Source: Sphingobacterium hungaricum
GTDB lineage: Bacteria; Bacteroidota; Bacteroidia; Sphingobacteriales; Sphingobacteriaceae
Length of the DNA stretch: 64,000 nt
Direction of reading: 5' to 3'
Assembly: GCF_015210005.1 (NCBI RefSeq)
Contig: NZ_MU158698.1
Span: forward strand, 3,209,273 to 3,273,272
The notes below the pieces were generated by a model. That model did no database searches. It had not been told where the DNA came from and saw nothing but the letters and a program-made list of their open reading frames with translations. Both the position numbers and the translations under genes were made by a program. The stretch's first letter is position 1. The number at the start of each line of letters is the position of its first letter. Shown piece after piece: positions 9,616 to 18,317 of this stretch.

Positions 9616-10773
9616 ATGTCATTTTACCATAAACTTGGGAATATCCCAACTAAAAGACACACCGTATTTCGGAAGCCGAATGGTGAACTTTATGCGGAAG
9701 AATTGGTTTCAACGCATGGTTTTTCGAGCGTTTACTCATTGGTCTACCATTGCCATCCGCCTACGTTGGTCAAACAGATTGGCACTCCTTACAACGTCGC
9801 TCCAAAAATCGCTTTGGAAAAACATTTAAAGCACACGAGTCTAAGAGGCTATCAGGTCGCACCAGTAGATGATTATCTAGAAAGCAGAAAACCTGTATTA
9901 GTCAATGCGGACTTGCATATTTCTTTGGCTTCGCCAAAAAAATCAATGACAGATTACTTCTATAAAAATAGCCAAGCTGATGAAATCGTTTTTATCCACG
10001 AAGGCTCTGGAAAGTTGAAAACCGGCTATGGCTCAATTCCATTTTCTTATGGAGATTATGTCATCATTCCGCGAGGAACAATCCATCAATTTGAATTCGA
10101 CAGCACGGAAAACCGCTTGTTTATCGTCGAATCTTTTTCACCGGTGCGCACACCAAAACGCTATCGCAATGAGGTCGGACAATTGATGGAGCACGCGCCA
10201 TTCTGCGAACGCGATATCCGCGTTCCACAAGATTTGGAAACCTTTGATGAGCATGGTGATTTTCTAGTCAAGATAAAGAAGCAAGGTTTGATTTACCCCT
10301 ACACTTACGGAAGCCATCCTTTTGATTTTATAGGTTGGGATGGATATCATTATCCCTATGCATTTTCCATTCATGATTTTATGCCAATAACTGGAAAATT
10401 GCATCAGCCCCCTCCCGTTCACCAGACGTTCGAAACCGATACTTTCGTGCTCTGCAGTTTCTGCCCGCGTCTCTACGATTATCATCCAGATTCCATTCCT
10501 GCGCCTTACAACCATAGCAATGTCGATTCAGATGAAGTCTTGTATTATGTCGATGGAGATTTTATGAGCCGTAAATCTGTTGAAAAAGGACAGATTACCT
10601 TGCATCCAGGTGGAATACCTCATGGCCCACATCCAGGCGCAGTCGAGAAAAGCATTGGTCAAACCAAAACCGATGAATTGGCCGTCATGATTGACCCATT
10701 TCGCCCTTTAATGCTTACAGATGATGCATTAAAAATTGAAGACCCAGATTATTATAAATCATGGCTTAGTTAA
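9616..10773 (+). CDS. hmgA: Homogentisate 1,2-dioxygenase
   Basis: The 385-residue protein is an HGD-type cupin ring-cleaving dioxygenase. Family landmarks are IPRGTIHQFEF in the N-terminal cupin, GWDGYHYPYAFSIHDF, PYNHSNVDSDEVLYYVDG and LHPGGIPHGPHPG; the His/Glu of the last two segments correspond to the non-haem Fe(II) ligands. It opens homogentisate to maleylacetoacetate with O2. The protein is shorter than the ~440-residue proteobacterial/animal form, as I expect for the Bacteroidetes type. It is the first gene of the rightward group hmgA-hppD-dehydrogenase (59 and 5 bp gaps). The ATG at 9616 directly follows a T-rich leader. Confidence 0.94.
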   Translation: MSFYHKLGNIPTKRHTVFRKPNGELYAEELVSTHGFSSVYSLVYHCHPPTLVKQIGTPYNVAPKIALEKHLKHTSLRGYQVAPVDDYLESRKPVLVNADLHISLASPKKSMTDYFYKNSQADEIVFIHEGSGKLKTGYGSIPFSYGDYVIIPRGTIHQFEFDSTENRLFIVESFSPVRTPKRYRNEVGQLMEHAPFCERDIRVPQDLETFDEHGDFLVKIKKQGLIYPYTYGSHPFDFIGWDGYHYPYAFSIHDFMPITGKLHQPPPVHQTFETDTFVLCSFCPRLYDYHPDSIPAPYNHSNVDSDEVLYYVDGDFMSRKSVEKGQITLHPGGIPHGPHPGAVEKSIGQTKTDELAVMIDPFRPLMLTDDALKIEDPDYYKSWLS

Positions 10774-10832
10774 TGTATAATTCTCAAATCTATTGTCTAA
10801 TATCTAAATACTAACTACTATATACTAAAAAT

Positions 10833-11960
10833 ATGTCACAAACTTTTGCAGAAAAAATTGCTTTAGCAGAAGATTTTCTACCCATCAATGGAACAGATTT
10901 CATTGAATTTTATGTTGGAAATGCAAAGCAAGCAGCACACTATTATAAAACAGCATTCGGCTTTCAATCCGACGCTTATGCCGGCCCGGAAACAGGCATT
11001 CGCGACCGCGCTTCTTATGTTCTGAAACAGAATAAAATACGCTTGGTATTGACGACCGCGCTAAAGTCCGACTCTCCAATTGCAGAGCACGTCAAAAAAC
11101 ATGGCGATGGTGTAAAAATCCTTGCCTTATGGGTTGATGATGCATTTAAATCCTTTGAAGAGACAACCAAACGTGGCGCAAAAGTCTATCAAGAACCTAC
11201 GATTACGACGGACGAACATGGCGAAGTGCGCACAGCAGGAATATACACGTACGGTGAAACTGTTCATCTTTTTGTTGAACGCAAAAACTATTCAGGTGTA
11301 TTTATGCCTGGTTATGAACCTTGGATAAGCGATTATAATCCTGAAGATGCAGGCTTACTGTATGTCGACCATTGTGTAGGCAATGTCGGATGGAACAAAA
11401 TGAATGAAACTGTTGAATGGTATCAGAACGTGATGGGGTTTGTCAATATCCTTTCATTCGATGACAAACAGATTAACACCGAATATTCCGCTTTGATGAG
11501 CAAGGTCATGTCCAACGGAAATGGCTATGTGAAATTCCCAATCAATGAGCCTGCCGAAGGCAAAAAGAAATCGCAGATTGAGGAATATTTGGACTATTAC
11601 GAAGGCGAAGGCGTGCAACATGCTGCATTGGCAACACATGATATTGTCAAAACGGTTAAAGCTTTGAAAGCACGTGGCGTCGAGTTTTTAAGTGCGCCGC
11701 CAGAAGCGTATTATGAATTGTTGCCTGAGCGTGTAGGACAAATCTATGAAGAGATAAAAATCATTCAAGACTTGGGGATTTTAGTTGATTGCGACGAAGA
11801 AGGCTATCTGTTGCAGATATTCACAAAACCTGTGGAAGACAGGCCTACCCTTTTCTACGAAATCATTCAGCGGAAAGGAGCCCAAAGTTTTGGAGCAGGG
11901 AATTTTAAAGCCCTTTTTGAAGCCATTGAAAGAGAACAAGAAAAACGCGGAAACTTATAA
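10833..11960 (+). CDS. hppD: 4-hydroxyphenylpyruvate dioxygenase
   Basis: The 375-residue protein has two vicinal-oxygen-chelate halves. Iron ligands are seen as His in YVDHCVGNVG, His in GVQHAALATHD and Glu in LFYEIIQRKG. The C-terminal helix region QSFGAGNFKALFEAIEREQ is characteristic of HPPD. It converts 4-hydroxyphenylpyruvate to homogentisate, the substrate of the preceding gene product. It follows hmgA by 59 bp; that gap carries the simple TACTAACTACTATATACTA sequence, an inverted copy of the repeat at 6540-6584. It precedes the GLFV dehydrogenase by 5 bp, so translation coupling with it is likely. Confidence 0.97.
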   Translation: MSQTFAEKIALAEDFLPINGTDFIEFYVGNAKQAAHYYKTAFGFQSDAYAGPETGIRDRASYVLKQNKIRLVLTTALKSDSPIAEHVKKHGDGVKILALWVDDAFKSFEETTKRGAKVYQEPTITTDEHGEVRTAGIYTYGETVHLFVERKNYSGVFMPGYEPWISDYNPEDAGLLYVDHCVGNVGWNKMNETVEWYQNVMGFVNILSFDDKQINTEYSALMSKVMSNGNGYVKFPINEPAEGKKKSQIEEYLDYYEGEGVQHAALATHDIVKTVKALKARGVEFLSAPPEAYYELLPERVGQIYEEIKIIQDLGILVDCDEEGYLLQIFTKPVEDRPTLFYEIIQRKGAQSFGAGNFKALFEAIEREQEKRGNL

Positions 11961-11965
11961 GAACT

Positions 11966-13225
11966 ATGGAAGCAATCGCTTTGGATTCTTCGCTGAAGAT
12001 GAAAGAATTACTGAAAAAATTTGAGTTAAAACGTCCTGAATTAGTATTTGAATGGAAAGATAACGAAACCGAAGCCGAAGGCTGGGTGGTCATCAATTCG
12101 CTTCGTGGCGGTGCCGCAGGCGGCGGAACACGCATGCGCCTAGGCTTAGATAAGAACGAAGTCGAATCACTTGCTAAAACCATGGAAGTAAAATTTACGG
12201 TTTCAGGCCCCGCAATTGGCGGTGCGAAATCGGGAATAAATTTTGACCCATCCGACCCACGCAAACAAGAAGTACTCGACCGCTGGTTTAAGGTTGTCAC
12301 TCCACTGTTGAAAAATTATTATGGTACAGGCGGCGATTTGAATATCGATGAAATCCATGATGTAATTCCGATTACGGAGCGTTATGGATTGTGGCATCCT
12401 CAGGAAGGCGTGTTAAATGGACATTTGAATGTGCGCGAGAGCGAACGGATTCATCAAATCGGACAGCTGCGCTATGGCGTCTCAAAAGTTTTGGAAGACG
12501 CAAGTTATTCACCAGACCTGAAGCGCAAATATAAAGTCGCTGACATGATTACCGGATACGGTGTTTCCGAATCGATAAAACATTACTACCGCCTGTTTGA
12601 TGGCTCTTGTCGGGGAAAAAGAGCCATTATTCAAGGTTGGGGAAACGTAGCGGCTTCAGCAGCATTCTATTTGGCAAGACTAGGTGTGCAGATTGTGGGG
12701 ATAATAGACCGTGCTGGCGGATTGATCAATGAAAAAGGTTTTTCAGAAGAAGAAATCATCAAGTTATTTTTAGATAGAAATGGAAATGAATTGCTGGCAG
12801 AAAACATGCTTTCTTTTGAAGATATTCAGCAACAAATATGGAAAGTAGGTGCGCAGATATTCGTTCCCGCAGCAGCTTCTCGATTGGTATCCAAAGCACA
12901 AATAGAGCTTATGCTGGAAAATGGTTTGGAAGTTATTTCCTCTGGAGCGAATGTCCCTTTTGCAGACAAAGAAATCTTCTATGGACCAGTAATGGAATTT
13001 GCAGACGAACATGTATCGGTCATACCTGATTTTATCGCAAACTGTGGCATGGCTCGTGTCTTTGCCTATCTGATGCAATCAGATATAGAAATCAGCGACG
13101 AAGCGATTTTCGAGGATGTTTCAAACGTTATTTTTGAAGCTTTGCAGAAAATACGCGCTCGCTCATCTCAAAAGACAGCGATATCATCCAGAGCATATGA
13201 AATTGCATTAAAGCAATTGCTTTAA
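11966..13225 (+). CDS. Glu/Leu/Phe/Val (GLFV) dehydrogenase in the tyrosine operon
   Basis: The 419-residue protein has the two-domain GLFV fold. The substrate-binding segment is GGAAGGGTRMRLG...GPAIGGAKSGIN, with the catalytic Lys in GGAKSG. NLDIDE-like DLNIDEIHD follows, then a Rossmann domain with IIQGWGNVAASAAFYLA. Family members reversibly deaminate an amino acid to the 2-oxo acid with NAD(P)+. Lying 5 bp after hppD, it may supply the 2-oxo acid entering this pathway (for example from tyrosine or phenylalanine) or recycle glutamate formed by transamination. Which amino acid is used cannot be decided from sequence. A terminator follows. Confidence 0.9.
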   Translation: MEAIALDSSLKMKELLKKFELKRPELVFEWKDNETEAEGWVVINSLRGGAAGGGTRMRLGLDKNEVESLAKTMEVKFTVSGPAIGGAKSGINFDPSDPRKQEVLDRWFKVVTPLLKNYYGTGGDLNIDEIHDVIPITERYGLWHPQEGVLNGHLNVRESERIHQIGQLRYGVSKVLEDASYSPDLKRKYKVADMITGYGVSESIKHYYRLFDGSCRGKRAIIQGWGNVAASAAFYLARLGVQIVGIIDRAGGLINEKGFSEEEIIKLFLDRNGNELLAENMLSFEDIQQQIWKVGAQIFVPAAASRLVSKAQIELMLENGLEVISSGANVPFADKEIFYGPVMEFADEHVSVIPDFIANCGMARVFAYLMQSDIEISDEAIFEDVSNVIFEALQKIRARSSQKTAISSRAYEIALKQLL

Positions 13226-13240
13226 ACTTACCAAATACAA

Positions 13241-13275
13241 AACGGGCTTCATTTTTAAATGAATCCCGTTTTTTT
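13241..13275. terminator. Terminator after the tyrosine operon
   Basis: AACGGG.TTCATTT and its complement AAATGAA.CCCGTT form a stem of about 13 bp followed by T7. A poly-A run on the other side lets it serve the convergent lipoprotein gene as well. Confidence 0.85.
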
Positions 13276-13302
13276 AAATTAGTGAAGTTAAAGGAAAGCG
13301 AA

Positions 13303-13890
13303 TTAATTAACCCTCTTTTCAATAGCGCCTTTTTCGTCTATGTAATAGTGAACGATATCTGTCTGTTTTAGGAATTGAGTTTTTACGGCGATGTTGTAAT
13401 CCTCATCGATAGTAAATGAGGTGTATTCGATTTCCGAATAATTTTCGGGTTCATACCATTTGCCTTCGGCGTAAAAACCTGAAACAACTGCGTTATTTTT
13501 AACAGTCACCAACATGTAGCGGTACGGAAAATCACCGCAATCCTGCGGAATCAAAAATAGTTTTACGTCTCCTTTTTGTGGGAATGGAAGATAACGAACT
13601 ACATCTTCCCCACAATTGTAATTTTCTAAACCTTTAATTTCATCCGACTTCATCGTTTTGTATTCCACGGTTTCTGGGTCAAGCCTCGAATTGTATAGAA
13701 ACTTTTTAGCCTGTGAGACAGCTTCCTTAAGCGTGTCTTGTATCACGATATTAGAATCAGTTTCTTCAACGTCCGTAGCATTTCCGATTTCTGCAGAAAG
13801 ATTTGTCGATTCGTTTTGGTCTTGTGCGTTTCCGCAACCCAAAACGATGGAGAATAAAATTGGAGCTAGTAAAACTTTTATCAGATTCAT
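13303..13890 (-). CDS. Lipoprotein of unknown function
   Basis: The ATG at 13890 gives a clean lipoprotein signal (MNLIKVLLAPILFSIVLGC, lipobox VLGC) and is preferred over the upstream ATG at 13926. The mature part (~175 residues) contains a predicted globular region with the FLYNSRLDPETVEYKTM segment and Tyr-rich strands toward the C terminus. I recognise no named family. It heads leftward just behind two more small lipoproteins (13983-14324, 14336-14806), but a terminator at 13930-13970 separates it from them, so it is probably transcribed on its own. Confidence 0.72.
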   Translation of the reverse strand: MNLIKVLLAPILFSIVLGCGNAQDQNESTNLSAEIGNATDVEETDSNIVIQDTLKEAVSQAKKFLYNSRLDPETVEYKTMKSDEIKGLENYNCGEDVVRYLPFPQKGDVKLFLIPQDCGDFPYRYMLVTVKNNAVVSGFYAEGKWYEPENYSEIEYTSFTIDEDYNIAVKTQFLKQTDIVHYYIDEKGAIEKRVN

Positions 13891-13929
13891 AATCGGTTTG
13901 GTTATATCTGTTTTAAAATTAATCAAAAA

Positions 13930-13970
13930 CCAAACAACCAGCCTATTCGGATGGTTGTTTGTCGTTTTTT
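13930..13970. terminator. Bidirectional terminator between two lipoprotein genes
   Basis: CAAACAACCA and TGGTTGTTTG form a perfect 10-bp stem, with T-rich tracts on both sides. It lies 13-53 bp beyond the stop of the 13983-14324 gene. Confidence 0.8.
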
Positions 13971-13982
13971 TAGATTATTGTA

Positions 13983-14324
13983 TTAAGGATTCAGTTGATG
14001 GACTAGGATATAGTTCTCTTTCGCATCATTCTGAAAACCCTCGCCCACTACGGTAATGGTTTCTCCGACTTCATGCCGTTTAAACGTTCCGTTAAATTTC
14101 TGCATGTTCACGATGCTGATTGTAGCGATGTACGTTTTCCCTTCGCTTGTCACCAAGGTGGCCATGTAGCCATCTTTTCCGTTTTCGATATTTGTTATTC
14201 TTCCGGTAACCGTTTGGATACTATCTTTCGAATCGACTGCATCGCTAGTCTTTTTTGTTGTGGAACAGCTATAGCAGATAAACAACAAAAGAGACGCACA
14301 TAAAATATATTTTAAATTCTTCAT
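13983..14324 (-). CDS. Small lipoprotein, possibly OB-fold-like
   Basis: The 113-residue protein begins MKNLKYILCASLLLFICYSC, a lipoprotein signal with Cys20. The mature domain is short and strand-rich (GRITNIENGKDGYMATLV, KTYIATISI, GETITVVGEGF), a pattern compatible with a small OB-fold barrel; this is an inference from alternation only. It is 11 bp downstream of the next lipoprotein gene on the same strand, so they are likely co-transcribed. Function unknown. Confidence 0.7.
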   Translation of the reverse strand: MKNLKYILCASLLLFICYSCSTTKKTSDAVDSKDSIQTVTGRITNIENGKDGYMATLVTSEGKTYIATISIVNMQKFNGTFKRHEVGETITVVGEGFQNDAKENYILVHQLNP

Positions 14325-14335
14325 CGATAAAAAGA

Positions 14336-14806
14336 TTAATTGCTAGTTTTTTCAAGAATTAGTCCATCCGAGAAATTTAAGTTTTCCGGATTTTTGAACA
14401 CAAATTTACCATTGCTTTCCTCGACATCGCCGTAACCTTCAACCAATCCATTTCCCACTTTTTTGAAAGCGACTTGACGAACCGATGTTACCCCTTCCGA
14501 TTTGAAGGTATAATCAGCAAACAATATGGAATCTTTAAATTCTCCCTGAATTTTCCCAATGTTTGCATCTTTTTCTTTTAATCGATATACCAAATCCCCC
14601 ACAATCATGTTGTTCGTGTCACATATTGACAAGTGAATTGTGTCTCCATTCTTCGCGTAGTCATAATTTTGCGTCTCCGCAGTAGAAAGGCTAGCTTCAG
14701 AAGCTACCTCGGTACTTGCCGACTCTTTCGGCTTTTGTTCATTACATGAAAAGAACAAACCCGTAATTAAAAAATAACTGGCTATTTTGCTGATTTGATT
14801 TTGCAT
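14336..14806 (-). CDS. Lipoprotein of unknown function
   Basis: The ATG at 14806 starts a lipoprotein signal (MQNQISKIASYFLITGLFFSC); the frame is open further upstream but without a better signal. A Ser/Thr/Glu-rich linker follows, then a ~110-residue strand-rich domain containing GDTIHLSICDTNNMIVGDLVY and IQGEFKDSILFADYTFKS. This arrangement, asking whether a salt or compound lowers or adds to a measured quantity, is reminiscent of small Bacteroidetes lipoproteins, but I cannot name the family. It probably forms a two-gene unit with the lipoprotein at 13983-14324. Confidence 0.7.
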   Translation of the reverse strand: MQNQISKIASYFLITGLFFSCNEQKPKESASTEVASEASLSTAETQNYDYAKNGDTIHLSICDTNNMIVGDLVYRLKEKDANIGKIQGEFKDSILFADYTFKSEGVTSVRQVAFKKVGNGLVEGYGDVEESNGKFVFKNPENLNFSDGLILEKTSN

Positions 14807-14917
14807 AGTGTCGGTTGTTTTAGTGTATGGATTAAACAGTACTAATTTCATTCCAAAAAACAATTTTACACAAAAGATTAATAAAACAAGTGCATTATTC
14901 CCTAAAAGATATCAAGC

Positions 14918-15538
14918 CTACAGGCCAATTGCCGACTCTTGCAACTCCTTTAAAAATACATGCTCCAAGTGTTTCGTATACAATTCCATATCCCGAGTGA
15001 CGTCTGCATTTTTCTCCACGTCGTGAAAACTGAAACTTTCTAACTTTTCTAAAGACACAAAAGCATTCATCCGATGAAATCCAAACAAAGGACCATCATC
15101 GACGCTAGTTTCCATAAAAAATTCTCCAGGTAATGTAAACGCCGTTATTGGCGCATTCCAACTTGTTGTCACCATGTATTTTCTTCCTTGAAGCATTCCG
15201 CCGGTTCCGTAATTCAAATCTGGATTTGCCGAACGTCTGCCATCGCTGAAATAAATTCCTTTTTGGTGTCCTGCCGTAAAGACTTTGTCAATGTATTCTT
15301 TGAATTTAAACGGAACCTGAAACCACCATACCGGTGTATGATAAATGATGTAATCCGCCCAAACGTAATTCTCTACTTCTTGAATTTCATCATAGCCATT
15401 TTGTACATACGTTACCCGAATTTCAACATCTTCGAATTGTTCAAAAAACTTAACCGTTGTATCCGTAATTGTTTGATTGAATAATCCACCTGAATGATTG
15501 AAATCTTGCCCTGCATTGATTATAAATATATTTTTCAT
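14918..15538 (-). CDS. mdaB: NAD(P)H-dependent quinone reductase, MdaB/flavodoxin-like fold
   Basis: The 206-residue protein belongs to the flavodoxin_2/MdaB group. It starts FIINAGQDFNHSGG (phosphate-binding loop), has WADYIIYHTPVWWFQVPFKFKEYIDKVF, the characteristic WW-containing FAD/quinone site, and KYMVTTSWNAP before LPGEFFME. Such FAD enzymes reduce quinones by two electrons and protect against oxidative and thiol stress. The gene is alone on its strand with a ~190-bp AT-rich gap to the divergent lysozyme gene. The family is clear; exact substrate is not. Confidence 0.9.
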   Translation of the reverse strand: MKNIFIINAGQDFNHSGGLFNQTITDTTVKFFEQFEDVEIRVTYVQNGYDEIQEVENYVWADYIIYHTPVWWFQVPFKFKEYIDKVFTAGHQKGIYFSDGRRSANPDLNYGTGGMLQGRKYMVTTSWNAPITAFTLPGEFFMETSVDDGPLFGFHRMNAFVSLEKLESFSFHDVEKNADVTRDMELYTKHLEHVFLKELQESAIGL

Positions 15539-15725
15539 CTTATTAAATTTTAAACCATGACAAAAGTAAAGGGTTTTATAGCATTAGTAAAATAACCATA
15601 ATAATGATTTCATATCAGAATAATAATACAATAACTTCTATTCAATTGAAGGAGATTTGCGAAATAGTCTAGTTTTGAAATAATTTTTTGCGCATGCTGA
15701 AATTATGTAGTAATTTCATTTCCGA

Positions 15726-16574
15726 ATGAAAAAGCCTGTTTCTAGAGTCAGAAAAAAGAGTCCGACAAAAAAGGAAAATCTGAACGTTTATTTATTCTTA
15801 AGCATTTTAATTCCAGTCTTTATACTGATTTTGGCATTTTCATGGTACCATCGCGTTGCCATCAAAACATTTTTTATTTCTACGTTCTCAAAATCTGCTC
15901 CGAGCGAAGTCGATAACAAAAGCCATGAGATAAGAAATGTGGAGCTTATGAAAAGGCACGCCGATAAAATTTTCGGAATTGACATTTCCCAATACCAAGG
16001 AGAGATACGATGGAACGAAGTCAACACCATTCATTCTGATTTTCCGATTGATTTTATTTTTATCCGTGCTACGATGGGCGAAAAAAATGTGGACAAGAAA
16101 TTTAAGAGCAATTGGAAAAGTGCGTCTTCCAGAGCTAAGCTCCGTGGCGCCTATCATTATTTTCGACCGAATGAAAACTCGGTAAAACAAGCTAGAAATT
16201 TTATTAAGCAGGTTAAATTAAGCCCGGGCGACCTTCCTCCTGTTTTGGATATTGAAGAACATCCGCGCAATCAGCCAATGGACAGCCTCAAAATGGGATT
16301 GAAACGCTGGTTGGATTTGGTGGAAAAACATTACAACATTAAACCAATTGTCTATTCGGGAGATAAATATTATTCTGATTTTTTGGAAAAGGAATTTTCG
16401 GAATACACGTTATGGATAGCGAACTATAACTTTTGGATAGAAACACCAAAAAATCATTGGAATTTCTGGCAGTTTTCTGAAAACGGTTCGGTGGATGGCA
16501 TTAATGGAAATGTTGACCTCAACTTATTTGACGGAACAATTGAAGAGCTCGAGTCACTTTGTCTACCCTATTAA
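15726..16574 (+). CDS. Glycoside hydrolase family 25 lysozyme, membrane-anchored
   Basis: The 282-residue protein has a basic N terminus, one membrane-spanning segment at about 20-42 and then a GH25 domain. Catalytic-region motifs are FGIDISQYQGEIRW, FIFIRATMG, RGAYHYFRP and PPVLDIEEHP; the Asp/Glu pair in the last is the usual active site. It would hydrolyse the MurNAc-GlcNAc bond of peptidoglycan from the periplasmic side. It ends NFWQFSENGSVDGINGNVDLNLF, as expected for GH25 (WQ..G.v.Gi.g.vD.n.f). Thioredoxin follows 33 bp downstream. It may act in wall remodelling; nothing suggests a phage origin. Confidence 0.93.
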   Translation: MKKPVSRVRKKSPTKKENLNVYLFLSILIPVFILILAFSWYHRVAIKTFFISTFSKSAPSEVDNKSHEIRNVELMKRHADKIFGIDISQYQGEIRWNEVNTIHSDFPIDFIFIRATMGEKNVDKKFKSNWKSASSRAKLRGAYHYFRPNENSVKQARNFIKQVKLSPGDLPPVLDIEEHPRNQPMDSLKMGLKRWLDLVEKHYNIKPIVYSGDKYYSDFLEKEFSEYTLWIANYNFWIETPKNHWNFWQFSENGSVDGINGNVDLNLFDGTIEELESLCLPY

Positions 16575-16607
16575 AAAACCGAAATCACATTTAATTGTTA
16601 ACTAACT

Positions 16608-16907
16608 ATGGCAAGTTTTCAAGATATCATCACAAAAAACAATTTGGTGCTCGTAGATTTTTCTGCGACATGGTGCGGACCCTGTCAAGCATTAGCTCCA
16701 ATCTTAACAGAAGTGAAACATCATTTCGATGAAAAATTAAGTGTCATCAAGATTGACGTGGACAAAAACCAAACTTTGTCTTCACAATATCGCGTCCAAG
16801 GCGTACCTACTTTAATTTTATTTAAAGACGGACAGCAAGTGTGGAGACAAAGCGGTGTTTTACAAAAGCAAGAGTTGATTGCTATTGTTAATCAGCACGG
16901 AAATTAA
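16608..16907 (+). CDS. trxA: Thioredoxin
   Basis: The 99-residue protein is a single thioredoxin domain with the canonical redox site WCGPC (residues 22-26), the buried Asp in VLVDFSATW and the cis-proline in GVPTLILF. It has no signal peptide, so it is cytoplasmic. It reduces protein disulfides using thioredoxin reductase, which is not encoded in this window. Slightly short at the C terminus for a thioredoxin. Its stop overlaps the convergent CNNM gene by 4 bp. Confidence 0.95.
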   Translation: MASFQDIITKNNLVLVDFSATWCGPCQALAPILTEVKHHFDEKLSVIKIDVDKNQTLSSQYRVQGVPTLILFKDGQQVWRQSGVLQKQELIAIVNQHGN

Positions 16908-18229
16908 TCCGTAAACTCTTTATTGTCATCAGCATCTTCAGGAGGCAAAGTCATGCAGACTTTGTCAATGCGGTTTCCGTCCATATCCAATACTTCGAAT
17001 TTGTATCCGCGGTAATTGATGGTTTCACCTTCGACGGGAACCCGGTCAAGCAGTAAAAATACTAAGCCGGCTACGGTTGTGACGTTGCGTATCTGCTCTT
17101 GTTCGGAGTCAGATAATGAAATATTAAATGAGACAAAGAAATCATCCAGCTGATAACGGCCATCGATAATAAATGTCCCATCCTCTCTCCTACGGATATT
17201 GCTATTCGTAGTTTGTTTGGTCGTTTCATTTCCTCCAACAATTCCCGAAACTAAATCTTTCAGCGTGATAATTCCCTGTGGCGTTCCATACTCATCAATA
17301 ACAACGGCTTGCAGAGCGGTCGAATTGCGAAACATTTCCATCACGGAATAGGCATAGCTATTTTCATTCACGAAAGGAATCGGCTGAATCAATTTCTCTA
17401 AATTGAATTCATCTTTCGTTAAATATTGTTTTAAAAGCGTTTTCACATGTACCACACCTTTGATGTTATCAAAATTCCCATCACAGACAGGATATTCGGT
17501 GTGCTCATTTTCCAAAATCAACGCCCTATTTTCTTCGAATGTATTTTCTAAATCCAAATAGGTAATATCACTGCGGTGAGTCATCAGGTTGATTGCCTTT
17601 TTATCGCCGAAAGTTAACATCCGGTCAATCATATCGTGCTCATAATCTTCGATAATTCCACTATCAACTCCTTCGTCCATTAACGCTTTAATTTCTTCTT
17701 CGGTAACGGTGTTTTTAGAAGTTTTAATGTTCAATAATTTCACGATAAAATCCGTCGAAGCGCTCAATAACCAAACGAATGGTTTCATGATTTTGCTCAG
17801 CAAAGTCATCGGATAAGCGATTAACATGGCATAAGTTTCTGGAATCGCCATACCGATGCGTTTCGGCACCAATTCTCCAATAACCAATGAGAAATACGTG
17901 ATGACCAATACAACTAAAGCAACAGAAATCTGAGCGCTATAGGGTGCCAGCAACGGAATTTCATTTAGCACAGTTGCCAAATAGGTTGAAATCGAGCCAC
18001 CGCTAAAAAAACCGGTTAAAATACCGATTAACGTAATTCCAATTTGAACTGTAGAAAGAAAGTTATTTGGGTTTGACTTTAGGTCGAGTGCTAATTCTGC
18101 AGATTTATTATTTTTATCACTTTCAGCTTGAAGCCTTGCTTTGCGACTCGAAACGATTGCAATTTCTGAAGCCGATAAAATACCATTTAATATAATTAAT
18201 AATAAGATTATAAGAATCTCTGTAGCCAT
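16904..18229 (-). CDS. CNNM/HlyC-type membrane protein (DUF21, CBS pair, CorC_HlyC domain)
   Basis: The 441-residue protein has an N-terminal DUF21 transmembrane domain (~1-190, including ILNGILSASEIAIVSSRKARLQ and SLVIGELVPKRIG, the conserved NGxFSxxE/GExxPK signatures). It is followed by two CBS motifs (~205-330) and a C-terminal CorC_HlyC domain (~350-435, GRYQLDDFF...TVAGLVFLLLDRVPVEGE). Homologues are implicated in Mg2+ or Na+/Mg2+ transport and magnesium resistance. The older name 'hemolysin' is misleading. It is probably monocistronic, in the inner membrane. Confidence 0.92.
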   Translation of the reverse strand: MATEILIILLLIILNGILSASEIAIVSSRKARLQAESDKNNKSAELALDLKSNPNNFLSTVQIGITLIGILTGFFSGGSISTYLATVLNEIPLLAPYSAQISVALVVLVITYFSLVIGELVPKRIGMAIPETYAMLIAYPMTLLSKIMKPFVWLLSASTDFIVKLLNIKTSKNTVTEEEIKALMDEGVDSGIIEDYEHDMIDRMLTFGDKKAINLMTHRSDITYLDLENTFEENRALILENEHTEYPVCDGNFDNIKGVVHVKTLLKQYLTKDEFNLEKLIQPIPFVNENSYAYSVMEMFRNSTALQAVVIDEYGTPQGIITLKDLVSGIVGGNETTKQTTNSNIRRREDGTFIIDGRYQLDDFFVSFNISLSDSEQEQIRNVTTVAGLVFLLLDRVPVEGETINYRGYKFEVLDMDGNRIDKVCMTLPPEDADDNKEFTD

Positions 18230-18264
18230 AAAGGATAAAAAAAATTTGATTTACTGTAAATGTA

Positions 18265-18299
18265 ATAAAAAAAGGCATCTGTTGGGATGCCTTTTTTTA
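18265..18299 (-). terminator. Terminator of the GH109 gene
   Basis: AAAAAAGGCATC, a short loop and GATGCCTTTTTT form a stem of about 12 bp with a T-tract on the minus strand, 19 bp after the GH109 stop. Confidence 0.85.
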
Positions 18300-18317
18300 T
18301 CTATGTGTCAATAATTA

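Noticed and set aside
15726..16574. GH25 lysozyme as phage endolysin
   Set aside because: It has its own membrane anchor, lies among housekeeping genes and lacks holin or tail neighbours.
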